DNA from: Puccinellia tenuiflora
Taxonomy: Eukaryota > Streptophyta > Magnoliopsida > Poales > Poaceae
Direction of reading: 5' to 3'
DNA length: 64,000 bases
Assembly: GCA_012064385.1 (NCBI GenBank)
Contig: QRDG01000827.1
Span: 248,001 to 312,000 of the forward strand
The translations under genes were made by a program, and so were the position numbers. Positions 1-12,767 of the stretch are shown here, one piece after another; position 1 is the first letter of the stretch; every line of letters begins with the position of its first letter. The notes beneath the pieces were generated by a model. It worked only from the letters and a program-made list of their open reading frames with translations. It searched no databases and was not told the DNA's origin.

Positions 1-1583
1 TTCAGGGGGAGTTTTGGTAGTAGGTCTTTCGGCAGCAGATCGGCGGAATCTGAACCTAGGTATAGGGAGGGCTATGTCCGTGATCTGCCTCCCTGCAGGA
101 ATTGTTATAAGGACTATGACCTATCTAGCTTCTCTCGCACTGGCGGGATGGAGCATAGGCATGAAGGTGGGGAAGTCACTAGTTCGGAGAAGGGCCACAG
201 GGTACCGGCAAAGGAAAGGTTAGGTCATTCTGAGCCTGTTGATGCTTACCAAAAGAAGTACAAGACCGGGACGTTTACTCGCTGGACGAGAAGGAAGTCG
301 CTGAATGCGCCAGGGACGAGACAAGTGCCACTAGGTACTAACTTGAAGAAGAGAGGGCAAAAATAATTCTGGATGCCTGTGGAGGTCAGAGTGGTGGGTG
401 ACGGGAGCTCGGAGTCTGCGGGCAAGAGACAGCGTACGTCATCCGTGTTTAATAGATTAGAAGAGCCAACTACAACATCGGCGGCGCCTGCGGAGCGGGC
501 CGCCGGGACTAATGATTCTCTTGGCCCTAAACTGCCGTGGATTGGGGTTGAACGCGGCAGTGGGCGAACTGCGGGATCTAATTAGATCCCACAACCCAGC
601 GGTGGTGTTTCTTAGTGAGACTAAGAAGAAAGAAAAGAAAATGAATAAGCTCAAGTGGAGTCTTGGTTTCACTAATGGAGTGGCGGTGGACTGTATTGGG
701 AGAAGTGGAGGCTTAGCTTTGTGGTGGAGGGAGGAAGTGACAGTGTCGGTTCGGCTGTGGTGCCAGTACTATGTGGATGCCAAGATCACGTTTGAAAATA
801 AGACTTGGAGGTTTATGGGCATCTACGGTGAGCCGCGCAAGGAGATGAGACACAAAACTTGGAGGCTCTCCGTTACTTGAGAGGACAGGATGATCTCCCC
901 TGGCTTTGTGTCAGGGATTTCAATGAGATTCTGTAGCAGAATGAGCAGTTTGGAGGCAACCCTAGAAGTGAAAACCAGATGGAGGGATTTCGTGAAGCAT
1001 TGCTGGACTGCGGGCTTACTAATTTAAGCTTCTCGGGATACGAGTTCACATGGGATAATAAGCATGAAGGGGAGGACAACATCCAGGTCAGGTTGGATAG
1101 GGGTACGGCGACAATGTCGTTTCTCCATCTTTTTTCGTTAACTCAGGTGCAGCGTGATCACGGAGGAGTTTGACCATATGGCCTTAACTATAAAGGTCCA
1201 AACTGAGCACCCATGTCGTGTCCCGGCCAGCGCTAGGGGTTTCATGTTTGAACAAATGTGGACGAGGCACGAGGGGTATGATGATATGGTTTAGGAGGCT
1301 TGGGCACAAGGAACTAGTGTGAGTGGAGATATTCAGAGCTTCTGGTCTAAGCTCCGGGATGTTTCCAAAGATATAAAGAAGTGGAGTTTTGAAGTCTTTG
1401 GTTCACTTAGAGCGGAAATAAAATCGCTTAAGAGCAAGCTTGAAGATGCTAGAGAAGCAGCTAGGGTTTCTGGTTCCTCACAGGAGGTCAGGCAGCTGGA
1501 GCAAAGACTTCATGAGGTTTATGAAAGGGAGGAGGTGATGTATAGACAACGTTCAAGAGTAGATTGGTTAAAAGAGGTGCGGT
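1..1583 (+). pseudogene. LINE (L1-type) 5' part: ORF1 tail and ORF2 endonuclease, broken
   Basis: The last part of an ORF1-like basic protein runs to about 366-585. ORF2 then starts at the ATG at 512 with MILLALNCRGLG, followed by VVFLSETK, both hallmarks of the plant L1 apurinic endonuclease. The frame breaks near 880 (stop after RLSVT) and resumes in other frames: 979-1173 contains FSGYEFTWDN and VRLDRG, the endonuclease C-terminal part, and 1319-1585 is the charged helical linker ending in DWLKE. A foreign insertion starts at about 1584, and the same LINE resumes at 10298. The frameshifts and stops mean it is dead. The identification as a LINE is firm; the family name is not assigned. Confidence 0.88.
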
Positions 1584-3965
1584 GACCCTGCATACCACTG
1601 CATGTTGTAGTACACAAGTCGTTGACATAACACTCACAGAACACCTTTCCGTAAATGTTACATCCCTCAGGGTGGTACAGTAGAAACATTGCGGGTCCAA
1701 ATATCATACATTTTATTATTACAAGACAAAGTCGTGCATACGTAGACATGATCTCAACATGAGGTCACCTCATTCTTAATGTTCAACAAGAAAACCAACA
1801 AGAAGCAAACTAGTACGCACATGGGAACTCAACAGCTTATTAAAATGTGCCACGCTGCTCGATTCGACCATGTTTTAAGTAAAGGGTTACTAAACCAAGC
1901 TAACCCTAATCTGACTCCTCCTCCTCCTCGGCTCCATAACGGATGAGGTAGTCCACGCCTTCAACTCCGCCAGAGAGATCTGGCTCTTCATAGAAGACTC
2001 TGTCTTGTCCTCCCATCGCATTTAGCGATGCGTCGCCTAAGTCTTCATATCCTAAGCAGGGGGTTCAAAAGGAAAGGAATGAGTAACCAGCGTTACTCAA
2101 CAAGTTCATTATGTATGGTGGAAATTTCGATGCACTAACTACAGCTTTAGACTCCAGAGAGTTATAAGATAATGTAAGGTTTTTGTAAACATTTCTCCAA
2201 GATGTAGCTTTTATTCTGAAAACTATGTCCGTCATCCTTCACAGGGGCTAGAACTTCATGGAGTTCCCTTCCCACATCGTTCGCAGCTCCTTCCCGGAAC
2301 AGGGAGTAACATGTTACAATTCTTTACACTCTGCAGAGGTGCGTTACTTTACCCATAAGGGATCAAGACCTTGTTGCACAACCAGGCGTACTTTCCTGTC
2401 CACACTCTCTTTGGTGTGGCCCGGTTTTTTATCCAAGCCATTCACTTTGCTTCTCCACCACCCCGCATGCCCACCCCTTTCATGCATAGCAGGATTACCC
2501 CTGATATTCAACCTCGTAAGGAAGAACTACCTAGGCTCCCCTTGCAGATCATCCTAGACACCAGTGTCCGTGGGCATTAAGGGATCCCACCCATGTTGCA
2601 TGTAGTCTCGCAAGATCTACAGCGTACGACGCCCGTTGACATGCGAACGGAAGAAGATCACACATGACATTTTCCGTCCCATTCCAAGCCTTATGGTTAA
2701 CGCGTCTTTACGGCGCAAAAATTCTGACGACATTGGTTGTTAAGTCCTAGGTAATACTTTCCCTTGCAAATGGAACATCCATCAAACATCTCTCAACATG
2801 GTTCCATTAGCCAGTACCACCACTCAGGTAGATAGCCAAATAATCATATTATTGTGATATGCTTTCTTTTGTATAAAGGTGATAGTATAATAGTGTTTTG
2901 CAAATAGTTTCTTAATGAATAGTTCAAGAGGTATGAGCAAGTGATGAACTTGCCTTGAGATGGAAAGGTAGTGAAGTCAGAAATTGGTCGCCACTCCTGA
3001 CCTCCTGGTTCTACAAAATCCATCATTGTCTGGTAAGGGCAATGTTCAAAGAAGCAAGGATGCTATGATGCATTGAAATGACATGCATGTATTTTCTGTG
3101 GTTGTTTTCCATAATAAAGGTAAATGGATAAATTTATATTTCGGATTTCTTTATTAATATTACCTTATTCAATTTCTTTTAAGAAATAAAGCACCAAAAT
3201 TTAAATGAGTACTTAGAAATTAAAACCTTTATTTTTATTTGATTTTCTAAAAATAGAAATAATTTAAATAATATAGACTTAAGTTATTTATTTGGAAAAT
3301 AGGTATTTATTTTCTTTACTTTAAATTATCTCTATTTAGTTTTAAATATTTTAATGTATTTAGCAAGGTAGTAAATAATTTATTTTGGAACATTTGATCT
3401 TATTGACATATTTTCTTTATTGAAAAGTAGTATTAATTTCATATTTATTCGCATAAATGGAATCCTTTCCATATTTAATCAAAATAGCATTTTAGTAATT
3501 CTAATTAACTCTTATTACTAATTGATTAATAAATCATGAATTTAATATAAACATATAGGTTTCATTTCTCTAGTTATTTTGGTATACTATTTGTATTTTT
3601 CTGAATTATAAATCAGAAGTTATGATTTTTACATGTTTGGGTTATTTTCTGAAATTTGAATTAAAGTTCAAATTCTTGACATGGGTCCCACCTGTCAGAT
3701 TTTTAATAATTTCTGAAGGGATAGGGTTGAGCTGACGTCAGCTGACATCAGCCGCCATGGCCGGTGTCCATGTCGACCACGGGCTGGTCGTTCCCGACCC
3801 TCCCGAGCAACGAGGACATGTGCACGAGATGCGCGGGACTGGGGCAGGTCGAGTGGTGGTGACTAATACGTCTCCGACGTATCTATAATTTTTGATGTTC
3901 CGTGCTTGATTATATATCAGTGCCACATGTTTTTACAATGATTTTATATCATTTTGGCATAATTT

Positions 3966-6900
3966 TGTAATGCCCGGGGTTTTTCCCCAAATTAGTTTTT
4001 GTTGTTTTTCTGTTTGCATCATCATGACATCAGCATCATCGCATTGCATGTTTTTGGCAACAAAAATTATTTTTATTAAACCCTATTTTTATTTTTCTAA
4101 AATTGTCGGAAAAGATTTTATCGAGACAGTCGTCTCCGTTTTCTAAAATTATTTGCCAAATTAAATTTTGCAAAAGAAAATAAATGTTTTTGAGATGCGA
4201 GAGAGAGCAGCCCAGCTAGCTAGGCCCAAAAGCCCAGCTAAGCAAACCCTAGAGCAAACCCTAGCCAGCCCCCTGGTCTTTTTCTGTTCCCACCCCCTGT
4301 GTTATGTAGCCACCCTCCTGTCTTTTCTCTATTTTGCGAACAGGTCCTTCCACCTCGCCATCGGGTCCTTTTCCTAATCTTTCTAGGTCCCTGAACCTTT
4401 TCCCCTTTCCTCTCTCCTCCCCTTTTTTTTCCCTTTCCCTTCGCTCCCGTTCCTTCTTCCTCCCGCACGCGAGCTCCCTCCCCCGGCTCGATCCCTGCTC
4501 CTCTCCTCCCGAGCCCAACCACCCGTGCCTTTCTCCATCGCTCCTTCCCCGGCTCCTCCTTCTCCCTCTCCGGCGCCGGCCCTCTCCCCTGGCCGCTCCC
4601 TCACCAGCCCAGCCGGCCGTCGACTCCTTACCTCTTCTTCCTCCCTCGCCCGCATCCACGCCTCCTTGCGCCGCCTCCCCCCCTGCCGCCGTGCTGCTCA
4701 GGCCCCTCCCCACGCCTCTCCTCACCCCTCGCTGTGCCGGCCGCCCTCGGTGCCCAGTACGCCGCGCCCACGCGTGGCTCTCCCTGCTCTCCACCCGCGC
4801 CGCCGCAGCTCTAGCTCCTCTCCGAGCACGGCCTCCCGCTCCTCCTCTGGCGGCCTCCACTTGGTCCAGCTCCTCCCCACCACTGGCCGGCCGACCCTGG
4901 CTCCCTTCCCCGTGCTTCCCGTCTCCATGGTCGCCGTCTCCTCCTTCGGTTCGTCCCCGCACGCGAGTCTGCTGCAGCCTGAGCCGCCCCTCCCTGCATC
5001 CAGCTCATACTCGCAGCCGTGCCCGTGCTACTGATGCTCCCGTTCACCTCCATCCGTGTTCCCATCCCCGATGAGTTCCTTCTCCGTGTCGTGGATTTTC
5101 CCGATGCCGCCGTGCCGTGTTTCCCGTCCCGGCGTCTCCCGGTTCCCCGTCGTGTTCCCGTTCCCGATCCCGTTCCCATCATGTTCCCGATGTTTCCCGA
5201 CGTCTCCGTTGAGTTCCCCGGTGTCTTCCGTGCTTTTTTCCCGTGTCATGGAATTTTTCCCCGACGCGTTCCCCCGTCATGAAGTTGTTCCCCGATGCCT
5301 CCGTGACTCATTCCCGTTGCCGTCCGTCATGTGTCTCTGTTTCCCGTCGTGAAGTACCGTGAAGCCGATCCCCAAAGACGGATAGGACAAGATCTCCCCC
5401 GACTCCGTGAAGACCGGTGCCCGATCCCCGACCACCATGGACCCCGACAACACCGAAGCCCGGAACGCCAAGGTCCGCCACGACGACGACCCGAGTACGA
5501 CTACTTCCACGACGTCGACTACTTCGACTCCGGATGAACGACTACCTCGACTACTTCGACTACAACGACTACTTCGACCACTTCCTCTCCGAAATTCGAA
5601 GATCCTCGTTCCGATGTGTGACCCCAACCCTAAACCCCTATATGCCTTATATATATCCGTATCTTATAAAATCATGCATCATTAATTAACATCGCACCTT
5701 TATCCATTTAGTCGAATTAATCCAACTTAATTATGGGGTTTGTCCGGTGCATCTATATTATGCACCGATCCCATTTAAAATGCTTTGCCATGTGTTAGGG
5801 AATAAAATTGGACAACCTATAATTTGTCATGCATCATGTCATCAACATGCCGCTTCTTTTGCCATAGAAGTAAAATGCATCTTTTGCCTTCCAGTGTTCG
5901 TTGCTTCTTCGGGAATAGGACGTTGAGTTGATGTGAGCAACGACAGGTTCTGCTACCTCTACCGGATTGCAGGCAAGTGATACTCCCTTGCTATCTTTGC
6001 TTGATTTCTGTCTCTTACTCGTCCTATCTTTTGTTCCTTGCTAGCCTTATGTCACGATGCTTGTGTCACGATCCTATTTGCATGTTTACCTTGCAGCCAT
6101 GATATAGCCACACCCCCACATCCTATTACCTGTTGCTTGTTTACCTTGTTAGCCTTGCGAGTCCTAGTGCATGCTTAGGTGCTTTGCTTCAGTCTTGTTA
6201 CCTCTTTGTCTAGTCTTGTTAACATGGTAGCTAGACTCAACTTAAATGGTAATCTTTACTTTCTGTTGCGATGGGAATAACTTAATTAAAGATAAGGCAC
6301 CGGCGGAAGGCCAATCATGGTGATTTGTTCTGCTAGTGTCGCCTAGGACCCGAGTTCTTTTCCGCTGATCCAAGACTGAGCGCACTAACCACATGTGGGA
6401 GTTCTATGGGCCTCCCCGCAATCTATTACCGGATCCTCAAACTTGTCCAGGAGCCACAACTTAGTTCGGGTGTTTCCATTTGCGCGCGTACAACGATGAT
6501 GATGGTTACGTGGTTACTTACGGTAGGGTTGCGGTACGTTCGTTTATCGAGTGTGGAAGGAGGGGCAATCGTATGAGTGTTCCCTCCCGAAGCCGTCCAT
6601 GCAATGGTTAGGCCCACCTTGAAGCTTCGGCTGGACTCTCAAGGTGGATCAGACCTAGCTAGGTGGCTCCCTGGACTTGTTTATAGAGAAGGGAAGTATT
6701 GCGTCGAATGCTCCACCGCTACATCTCTAAGCGAGTGTTTCGATGCGTGTGGGTTCATTGGTGCATCCCTGCAGGGTGAAATCTTTTCGAAAAGCCGTGT
6801 TCACGGTTATGGACGACTTGGTGAAATGCGCTGGCTAAAAAGATCATAGACAACTTGCACCTTATGATGATAATAACTTGACTAGTAAAATAGATTACTT

Positions 6901-7583
6901 GAATAATAACCCATAAAACTTGTCTACCGTGTGAGTGCCCGGACTTCTTCCTCGTGGGTTGAGGATACGAGGGAGTCGTTTTAGGGTGGGTTTTGTTTGG
7001 TGTGTAGTATAGTCGGTTTCTTATGCGCTCTCTTACCTTGTCTCTGATAGACGAATGTTGTAGTGTGTCTCTATAAGTTGTTAGTGCTGCTTGCCGCCGC
7101 CTCAAACGCTAACCCTCTTTCCCCGGAATTCCAGCTTTGATATCTTGTGAGTATTACTTGCCAGTACTTCTACTAGTACTGACCCCTTCGGGGCTGCTAT
7201 TCCAATGCAGCCAACAGGTTTGAAGTCTGACGACGTTAGCTTGGGAATCCCTCCGGCTTGGCCTGGGCAGGGATATGGTGCCTTCGTTTATCTTCAGGAC
7301 TCTTAGTCCAATTTGTATCTTGTCCGTAGTCGGATGCTACCCGCTTCCGTTGTTATTTGGATCTTTGTATTGTATCTTTGCTCTTGACTCGGTGAGTCGT
7401 TGTTGTATATATGTTCTTTTGTGGGTTCCATCGAGAACTGTTGTAATGTTATCACAATTCCACCCGCATAACATGTGTGTTGCGACGTGCATGTTATGCC
7501 TGGTGGGCGTCCTTTAGGATCGTTATTATGCGGATTTGGCTAGAACGCTAAAATCTGCATAGTACCGATCTTGTGGCGTTACA
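3966..7583 (+). mobile_element. 3.6-kb solo LTR with perfect target duplication
   Basis: It starts TGTAATGCCC and ends GGCGTTACA, giving matched TGTAA/TTACA termini. The flanks are a perfect 5-bp duplication aattt (3961-3965, 7584-7588) inside the solo LTR at 3864-9058. The start sequence does not recur inside, so it is a single LTR of 3618 bp, unusually long. It resembles the long-LTR LARD class of Triticeae in size and lack of coding. The region 4380-5000 is strongly pyrimidine- and GC-rich, which generates many spurious long ORFs. At 5490-5590 a 12-bp motif, gactacttcgac, recurs. I do not name the family. Confidence 0.88.
5490..5590. repeat. Imperfect GACTACTTCGAC short repeats
   Basis: Within the 3.6-kb LTR, the 12-mer gactacttcgac and variants (gactacctcgac, gactacaacgac) occur in a near-continuous run. 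It is bordered upstream (5040-5350) by reiterated ttcccgt/cgttccc motifs. This is low-complexity expansion, not coding. Confidence 0.7.
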
Positions 7584-10297
7584 AATTTATGGAACTAACC
7601 TATTAACAAGATGCCCAGTGCCAGTTTCTATTTTCTGCTGTCTTTTTGTTTCAGAAAAGTTGTTCTGAGAAGTTTCTCAGATTGCTCTCAAAATTTACGG
7701 GAATTATTTCCAATATGAAAAGAAGACGGAGCTTGAAGGACAGCCAGAGGGGAGGCACAAGGGCTCCAGGAGCCACCTGGCCGCGGCCCCCTTGGCCGTG
7801 CGTGGGGCCCACCTGGGGCCCCTGTCCATCGCCTCGCGTCGCCTCTTGGTCTATAAATTCCCCTCTAACCTAAAAACAGAGGACAATCTATCACAATTTC
7901 CAGAATATGTCCGAGGCCGCCGCCATCTCAAACCCTAGTTCGGGACGGTTCGGAAGCTCTTCCTGACACCCTGTCGGAGAGGGGAATCGACACCGGAGGC
8001 ATCTACATCACCATGCCTGCCTCCGGAGTGATGCGTGAGTAGTCCACCACGGGACTACGGGTCCATAGCAGTAGCTAGATGGTTGTCTCTCCTCCTTGTA
8101 CTCCATTGCTTAGATCTTGTGAGCTGCCTATCATGATCAAGATCATCTATTTGTAATTGCTACATGATTGTGTTTGCATGGATCCGATGAATTGTGGAAG
8201 TCATTAATTTTGTTCAGTTATGTGTTTCATCTATGATCATGCATGCTCTTCGATGCTAGTGGTTGCTTTGGCCGAGTAATTGTTAGTGTTTTATGAGGGA
8301 GTATTTATGCTAGATAGTGGGTTCATGCTTCTCTTTGTCTGAGTTCGGTGACAGGAACGGTCAAGGCTAGAGATGTGCTATTGCCACTAGGGAGAAAACA
8401 GCAGTGTGATTTCTTCGTGTTATCTACATTGCTTACGTTATGCACTTTGCTTATTGCAATGATCTGTTGCTTGCAACTTAATACTTTTGGGTGACATGCT
8501 GGATAGCGATCCCATAGTGGATTATTAGTCATAGATGCAGTTGGATGACGGTCTATGTATTTTGACGTAATGCCCATATTAGATGAAGCGGTGAACTATA
8601 TTGTTTTATGATAGCCTTGTTGTGCACCTACAATTCTGTCAATTGCCATGCTGTAATTTGTTTACCCATCATGTATATCTTTTGGAGAGACACCTCTAGT
8701 GAACTGTGGACCCCGGTCCTATTTTCCTACATTGCTTACAATCGTTTTCATAGCTTTTCATCATCATTTGCTCGCTGGTCATATTTCATCATCATCATAT
8801 TTTACATCCACACATTTAATTCTTTGTGTTTGGCAAGTCGGAGAGATTGACAACCTCTCTGTTTTGTTGGGTCAAAGTAGTTTGTTTGTGATTGTGTGCA
8901 GGTCCGCGTTAATCTACAAGCGCCAGAGTGGATTGACACCTTGCTAAGCCTTCTCCAAGTCCTACTGGATTCGATAACCTTGGTTTTGTAATCAAGGGAA
9001 ACCTTCTTGTGTGCTGCATCATACCTTCTTCTTGGGGTCTCCCAACAACACGCCATCAGTGACGCCACCCCTTATTGGTCATCGGAGCTACCACGGTGAC
9101 GACGCACCGCGGCGGTGCACGGCGACCGAGATTGAATCCTCAATACAAGACGCAATCCACACTTCCACTGGGCACAATCGAAGGAGGAACTCACCATGAG
9201 TGTAGTGGACAACGTTTAGACATCGGAGAAACAACGAAGGCGGCGGAAACTTGCTTGACGATGGCGGCGGCTGCTCGGGATCTCGCTCGCGTTCCTCACC
9301 GTCAGGCCTCCTTCGGTCAAGCGCGACCCACCGGCGTGTAGAGGATGACGAGGCGATGCTGATGGACAACCTCTCTGGGCTTAGGAAGCAGTGGTTCGCC
9401 GACGATGTGAGGGGAGTGTCGGCGACAGTGACGGTTAGGTTTTGGGTTTGGTTCCGGAAGAGAAGAAGAGAGAGCAAAACTAGAGAGTGAGGGATGAGCT
9501 CGATGCGGACGTCTCCTCGATGCTCTTATCCCCTTCGAAGCAGCAGGCAAGCAGGAGCTGGCGATGCGGCGTTGGCCATGTCCTTCTGGCCATGGAGAAG
9601 AAGAAAGAAAGAAAAGAGTTTTCTGAAAAGCCCCCTGAGTGAAAACTTTGAAACCGTAACTTTAGGGATTTTATTAAGGCACTTAAGAGGTTCCAAAATT
9701 AGTGAAAAAATTATATAAGCTCCTAATATTATAGAGTAGCCCCCTATATTTTTATTTTAAATTTTTGGGACAACTAAGTTACATAATAAAATAGAACAGA
9801 GTTTTGGTCATTTAAGTTGATTTTGTAATCTCCCTTGTGAACTTAAAACCCAATAATAATTATAATTTTGTTATGAAGCAAATATGTAAGCTAGGTCTTA
9901 AGCAACTGGTAATTTTACTTCTCATGATTTTATCACTTGAGCAATTATGTTGGAGAGAGTTTTTAGAATATTCAGAAGTGGAATTTTCCTTCATCCATTA
10001 ATTTATTGATGACTTACTTTGTTATTAGGGTTACTTTTCTAACTTAATATTATTTGATTATTTTGAATATTCATTTAAGTCAAATTTCCCACAACAAGTG
10101 AAAATAGAGAGGTGAGGTCAAAGTTCATATATATCACCCTAAATGATTTAAACCCTAAATCATTAAAATGATTGAACTCTGCTTTCCCCAAGGTTTTAGT
10201 TTGCGAAAAATTTGTTCGGGTTTTTCAAATGCATGCATGCAAATGCACAAATTCCTATATCTACCCTTCGTCAGCTCCTAAACGTTGGGGTATTACA

Positions 10298-10577
10298 GAG
10301 ATGGCTCAGGCTTTCTTCCAAACTTTATTCACCTCTGAAGGTTCGACTAATGGAGATGACGTTCTTAATCTAATTGCAGGCTCAGTTACTGCAGAGATGA
10401 ATAGGGCGTTGACGGCAACGCTCTCGGATGCTGAAATCGAAGCGGCCCTTTTTCAGATGGGGCCCATGAAAGCCCCGGGCCCGGATGGGCTGCCGGCCTT
10501 ATTCTACCAGCGACCCTGGTCGCTGCTGAAGGCCCATTTTTGCCGCACGGTGCGAGATTTCCTGTCTGGAGTGGACT
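10298..10577 (+). pseudogene. LINE ORF2, segment before the RT fingers
   Basis: This is the LINE resumed after the outer insertion. The frame around 10298-10580 reads EMAQAFFQTLFTSEG, then MGPMKAPGPDGLPALFYQ, the conserved N-terminal RT motif of plant L1 ORF2 (K.PGPDG.P..F...W). It stops at 10580, where a 0.37-kb insertion begins. It continues the LINE that starts at position 1. Confidence 0.88.
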
Positions 10578-10950
10578 GTTGACGAGGTGGGGGCTCGGCA
10601 AATCCCAAGATTGTACACCCCGGGTTGATTGAGGGGGAGAGAGAGAACGTTGGTGGCTGCTGTGACGGCTAACAGGGGGCGAGTTTTACCCAGGTTCGGC
10701 CCCTCGAGGTGAGGGTAAAGACCTACTCCTGCTTGTTTGGAATTATTGAGGTGGCTACAATGGCGAGATGCAATCTCGCTAGGGTTTGCTTGCTGGTTGC
10801 CTGACCTGACGACGCCACCCTCCTGGCCTTTATATCACAGGCCAGGTCTCGGGTGGACGGTGCAGATTGCACGTTACAATAAGGAGAATTCTCATCGGCC
10901 TAACCGACTACTTGGGCCACCCGGTATGCTTCATGGGCTTCATGGGCTTT
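10578..10950. mobile_element. Unclassified 0.37-kb insertion in LINE RT
   Basis: The LINE reading frame is lost after GVDC and returns at about 10951 with FDDTVLVLIPK, which would normally be almost adjacent. The inserted DNA includes a 'cccaggttcggcccctcgag' tract common in grass repeats. I see no terminal repeats or clear target duplication, so it could be a fragment of a larger element. Confidence 0.55.
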
Positions 10951-12300
10951 ATGATTCGATGATACGGTTTTAGTGCTTATACCGAAAGTACAAAATCCCG
11001 AGTCTCTTACTCAGTTCGGGCCTATCAGTTTATGCAATGTTTTATACAAAATCGCATCGAAGGCAATGGCAAACAGATTGAAGAAGATTCTCCCTATCCT
11101 GATCTCTGAAGAACAGAGCACTTTTGTTCTAGGGCGCTTGATAACGGACAATGTTCTGATTGCTTATGAATGTGTGCATGCGATCATGACTAGGAAGAGG
11201 AAGAAGCCTCTATGTGCAGTGAAGTTGGACATGATGAAAGCGTATGATAGGGTCGAGTGGGTGTTCTTAAAGCAAATGATGTTAAAAATGGGCTTTGCCC
11301 CGACCTGGGTGGAGATGGTGATGAGGTGTGTGAGGTCTGTCCGTTTCTCTGTGAGGTTAAATGGGGGTTTATCGGATACTTTCTTGCCCACGAGAGGTTT
11401 ACGTCAGGGAGACCCGCTATCACCGTATTTGTTCCTCTTTTGTGTGGAGGGTTTTTCGGCACTGCTTCGTCAAGCTCAGATCGACAAGGAGTTAGCAGGT
11501 GTGAGTTTTGGGGACGGCCCCACAATTACGAACCTCCTGTTTGCGGATGACAGTGTCGTTTTTATGGAGGCTAGCCAGTCCAACCTCATGGCGCTCAGAT
11601 CGGTGTTACAGAAGTATGAGGTTTGTTCTGGGCAGCGAGTTAATTTTTAGAAATCCTCGATCTTATTTGGTAAAGGCTGCAATGCGTAGGCTCGGCAGGG
11701 GCTCAAGAGCACAATTGGTATCACCTGTGAAGCCTTGTCGGAGAAATATTTAGGCCTACCAACAGTGGTGGGTCGATCGAAGGATGGGGCATTTAAAAAT
11801 CTCATAGATCGGTCAAGGGGGAAGGTTGGAGGTTGCAAATGACAGGGGATGTCAAAAAAAAGGAAAAGAGATCCTTGTGAAATTTGTTTTATAAGCGGTG
11901 CCCACATATGCTATGGGATGTTTCCTGCTGTCGAAGGGGCAATATAAACAGCTCACCTCTATTGCCTCCCGGTTCTGGTGGGGAGCAGCTGATGGTTCAC
12001 GGAAGGTTCATTAGATCTGCTGGGACCGGATGTGTGCACCTAAAAGTAATGGGGGAATGGGTTTCAGGAATTTCTATGGTTTTAACCAAGCTTTACTTGC
12101 TAAACAAGCTTGGAGAATCGTCACCAACCCTTCCTCCTTGTGTGCTAGGGTTTTGAGGGCCCGGTATTTTAAGAATGGAAATTTCCTAGCGGCTGGCTAT
12201 CCGGAGAGGGCTTCTTATACGTGGAAGAGCATTGTTCATGGCAGGAGTCTGCTAAAGGAGGGACTAATTTGGAGGGTTGGCAGTGGCACGAGTAGAAATG
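10951..12300 (+). pseudogene. LINE ORF2 reverse transcriptase and C-terminal region, broken
   Basis: The ORF at 10973-11650 (225 aa) carries LIPKVQNPESLTQFGPISL, the catalytic aspartate block KLDMMKAYDRVEW, RGLRQGDPLSPYLF and the active-site FADD (FADDSVVF), all standard for the non-LTR RT. It ends at a TAG after GQRVNF. Homology continues with frameshifts: KYLGLPTVVG near 11740, the CAPKSNGGMGFRN block at 12030, and WKSIVHGRSLLKEGLIWRVG, the region preceding the RNase H-like part. Homology fades near 12300, so the LINE is 3'-truncated here. Confidence 0.92.
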
Positions 12301-12661
12301 TTGCAAGGGTTGCATTTTGCGAGCTACAGGTAGATATGCACATGATAAGTAACCAATAATATGCAAAATAGAAAATTTGGATTTTTCACATGTAAATATA
12401 AGAAAAAGAGGTAACTTTGATGCTTGGATCACGGTACATAGATTAGTATTGTCTATCTATTGTTTGTTCCTTTATACGGGACAGTAATTAAGTGAAAATT
12501 AAGGAGATAGAGTAGCATATATACCTAGTATTGCTCGATATGTGCCATTTTTCTTGTAATAGTCACGTGCTCATTTCGTCGATAGGTTTGTAGATCCCCT
12601 CCCCGTCTGAAGAGTACCCGGTGAGTTGGTAGTGGAGTTTCGGTACGCAAAGAGGAGAGGT
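12301..12661. other. Unassigned sequence between LINE and MULE end
   Basis: AT-rich, non-coding sequence with no recognised element. It is the left flank of the putative MULE terminal repeat at 12662. I see nothing else in it. Confidence 0.4.
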
Positions 12662-12767
12662 CCGATTTTTTTAATAATACATTTTTTTATTCTTTTCGGA
12701 AAATAATACGCATTTTTAAACATTTCAAAAAAATAATACGGCTTCGGATTTACTGATGCCGAGTAAG

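Larger units (their letters stand above)
3864..9058 (+). mobile_element. Solo LTR, gypsy TGATACGTCTCC family, itself interrupted
   Basis: It begins TAATACGTCTCC (consensus TGATACG) and ends CGCCATCA. It is flanked by the identical 5-bp duplication gtgac at 3859-3863 and 9059-9063. Minus the nested 3966-7588 insert it is about 1572 bp, close to the 1.56-kb LTRs of the element at 35557-47196, with which it shares its 3' part (tracts such as CTTCTCCAAGTCCTACTG). There is no internal domain, so it is a solo LTR left by LTR-LTR recombination. A TATA-like ctataaatt lies near 7850. Confidence 0.88.
1584..10297 (-). mobile_element. Outer LTR-type insertion splitting the LINE
   Basis: The sequence interrupting the LINE reads, on the minus strand, TGTAATACCCCAACG... 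at its right end (10297) and ...GCAGGGTCA at its left end (1584), so it has TG...CA termini like an LTR. Without the nested solo LTR at 3864-9058 it is about 3.5 kb, and I see no gag or pol, so it may be a long solo LTR. Its flanks do not form a clear target duplication (tgcgg against gagat), and part of the LINE between the linker and the RT N-terminal region is missing, so a deletion probably removed one junction. The stretch at 3100-3700 is very AT-rich; 9080-9560 is GC-rich. No gene is supported in it. Confidence 0.5.

Noticed and set aside
4261..5182. Long overlapping open frames on both strands (up to 246 codons)
   Set aside because: They lie in the C/T- and GC-rich part of a solo LTR, are open in several frames at once and show only low-complexity Arg/Gly/Ser/Pro runs.
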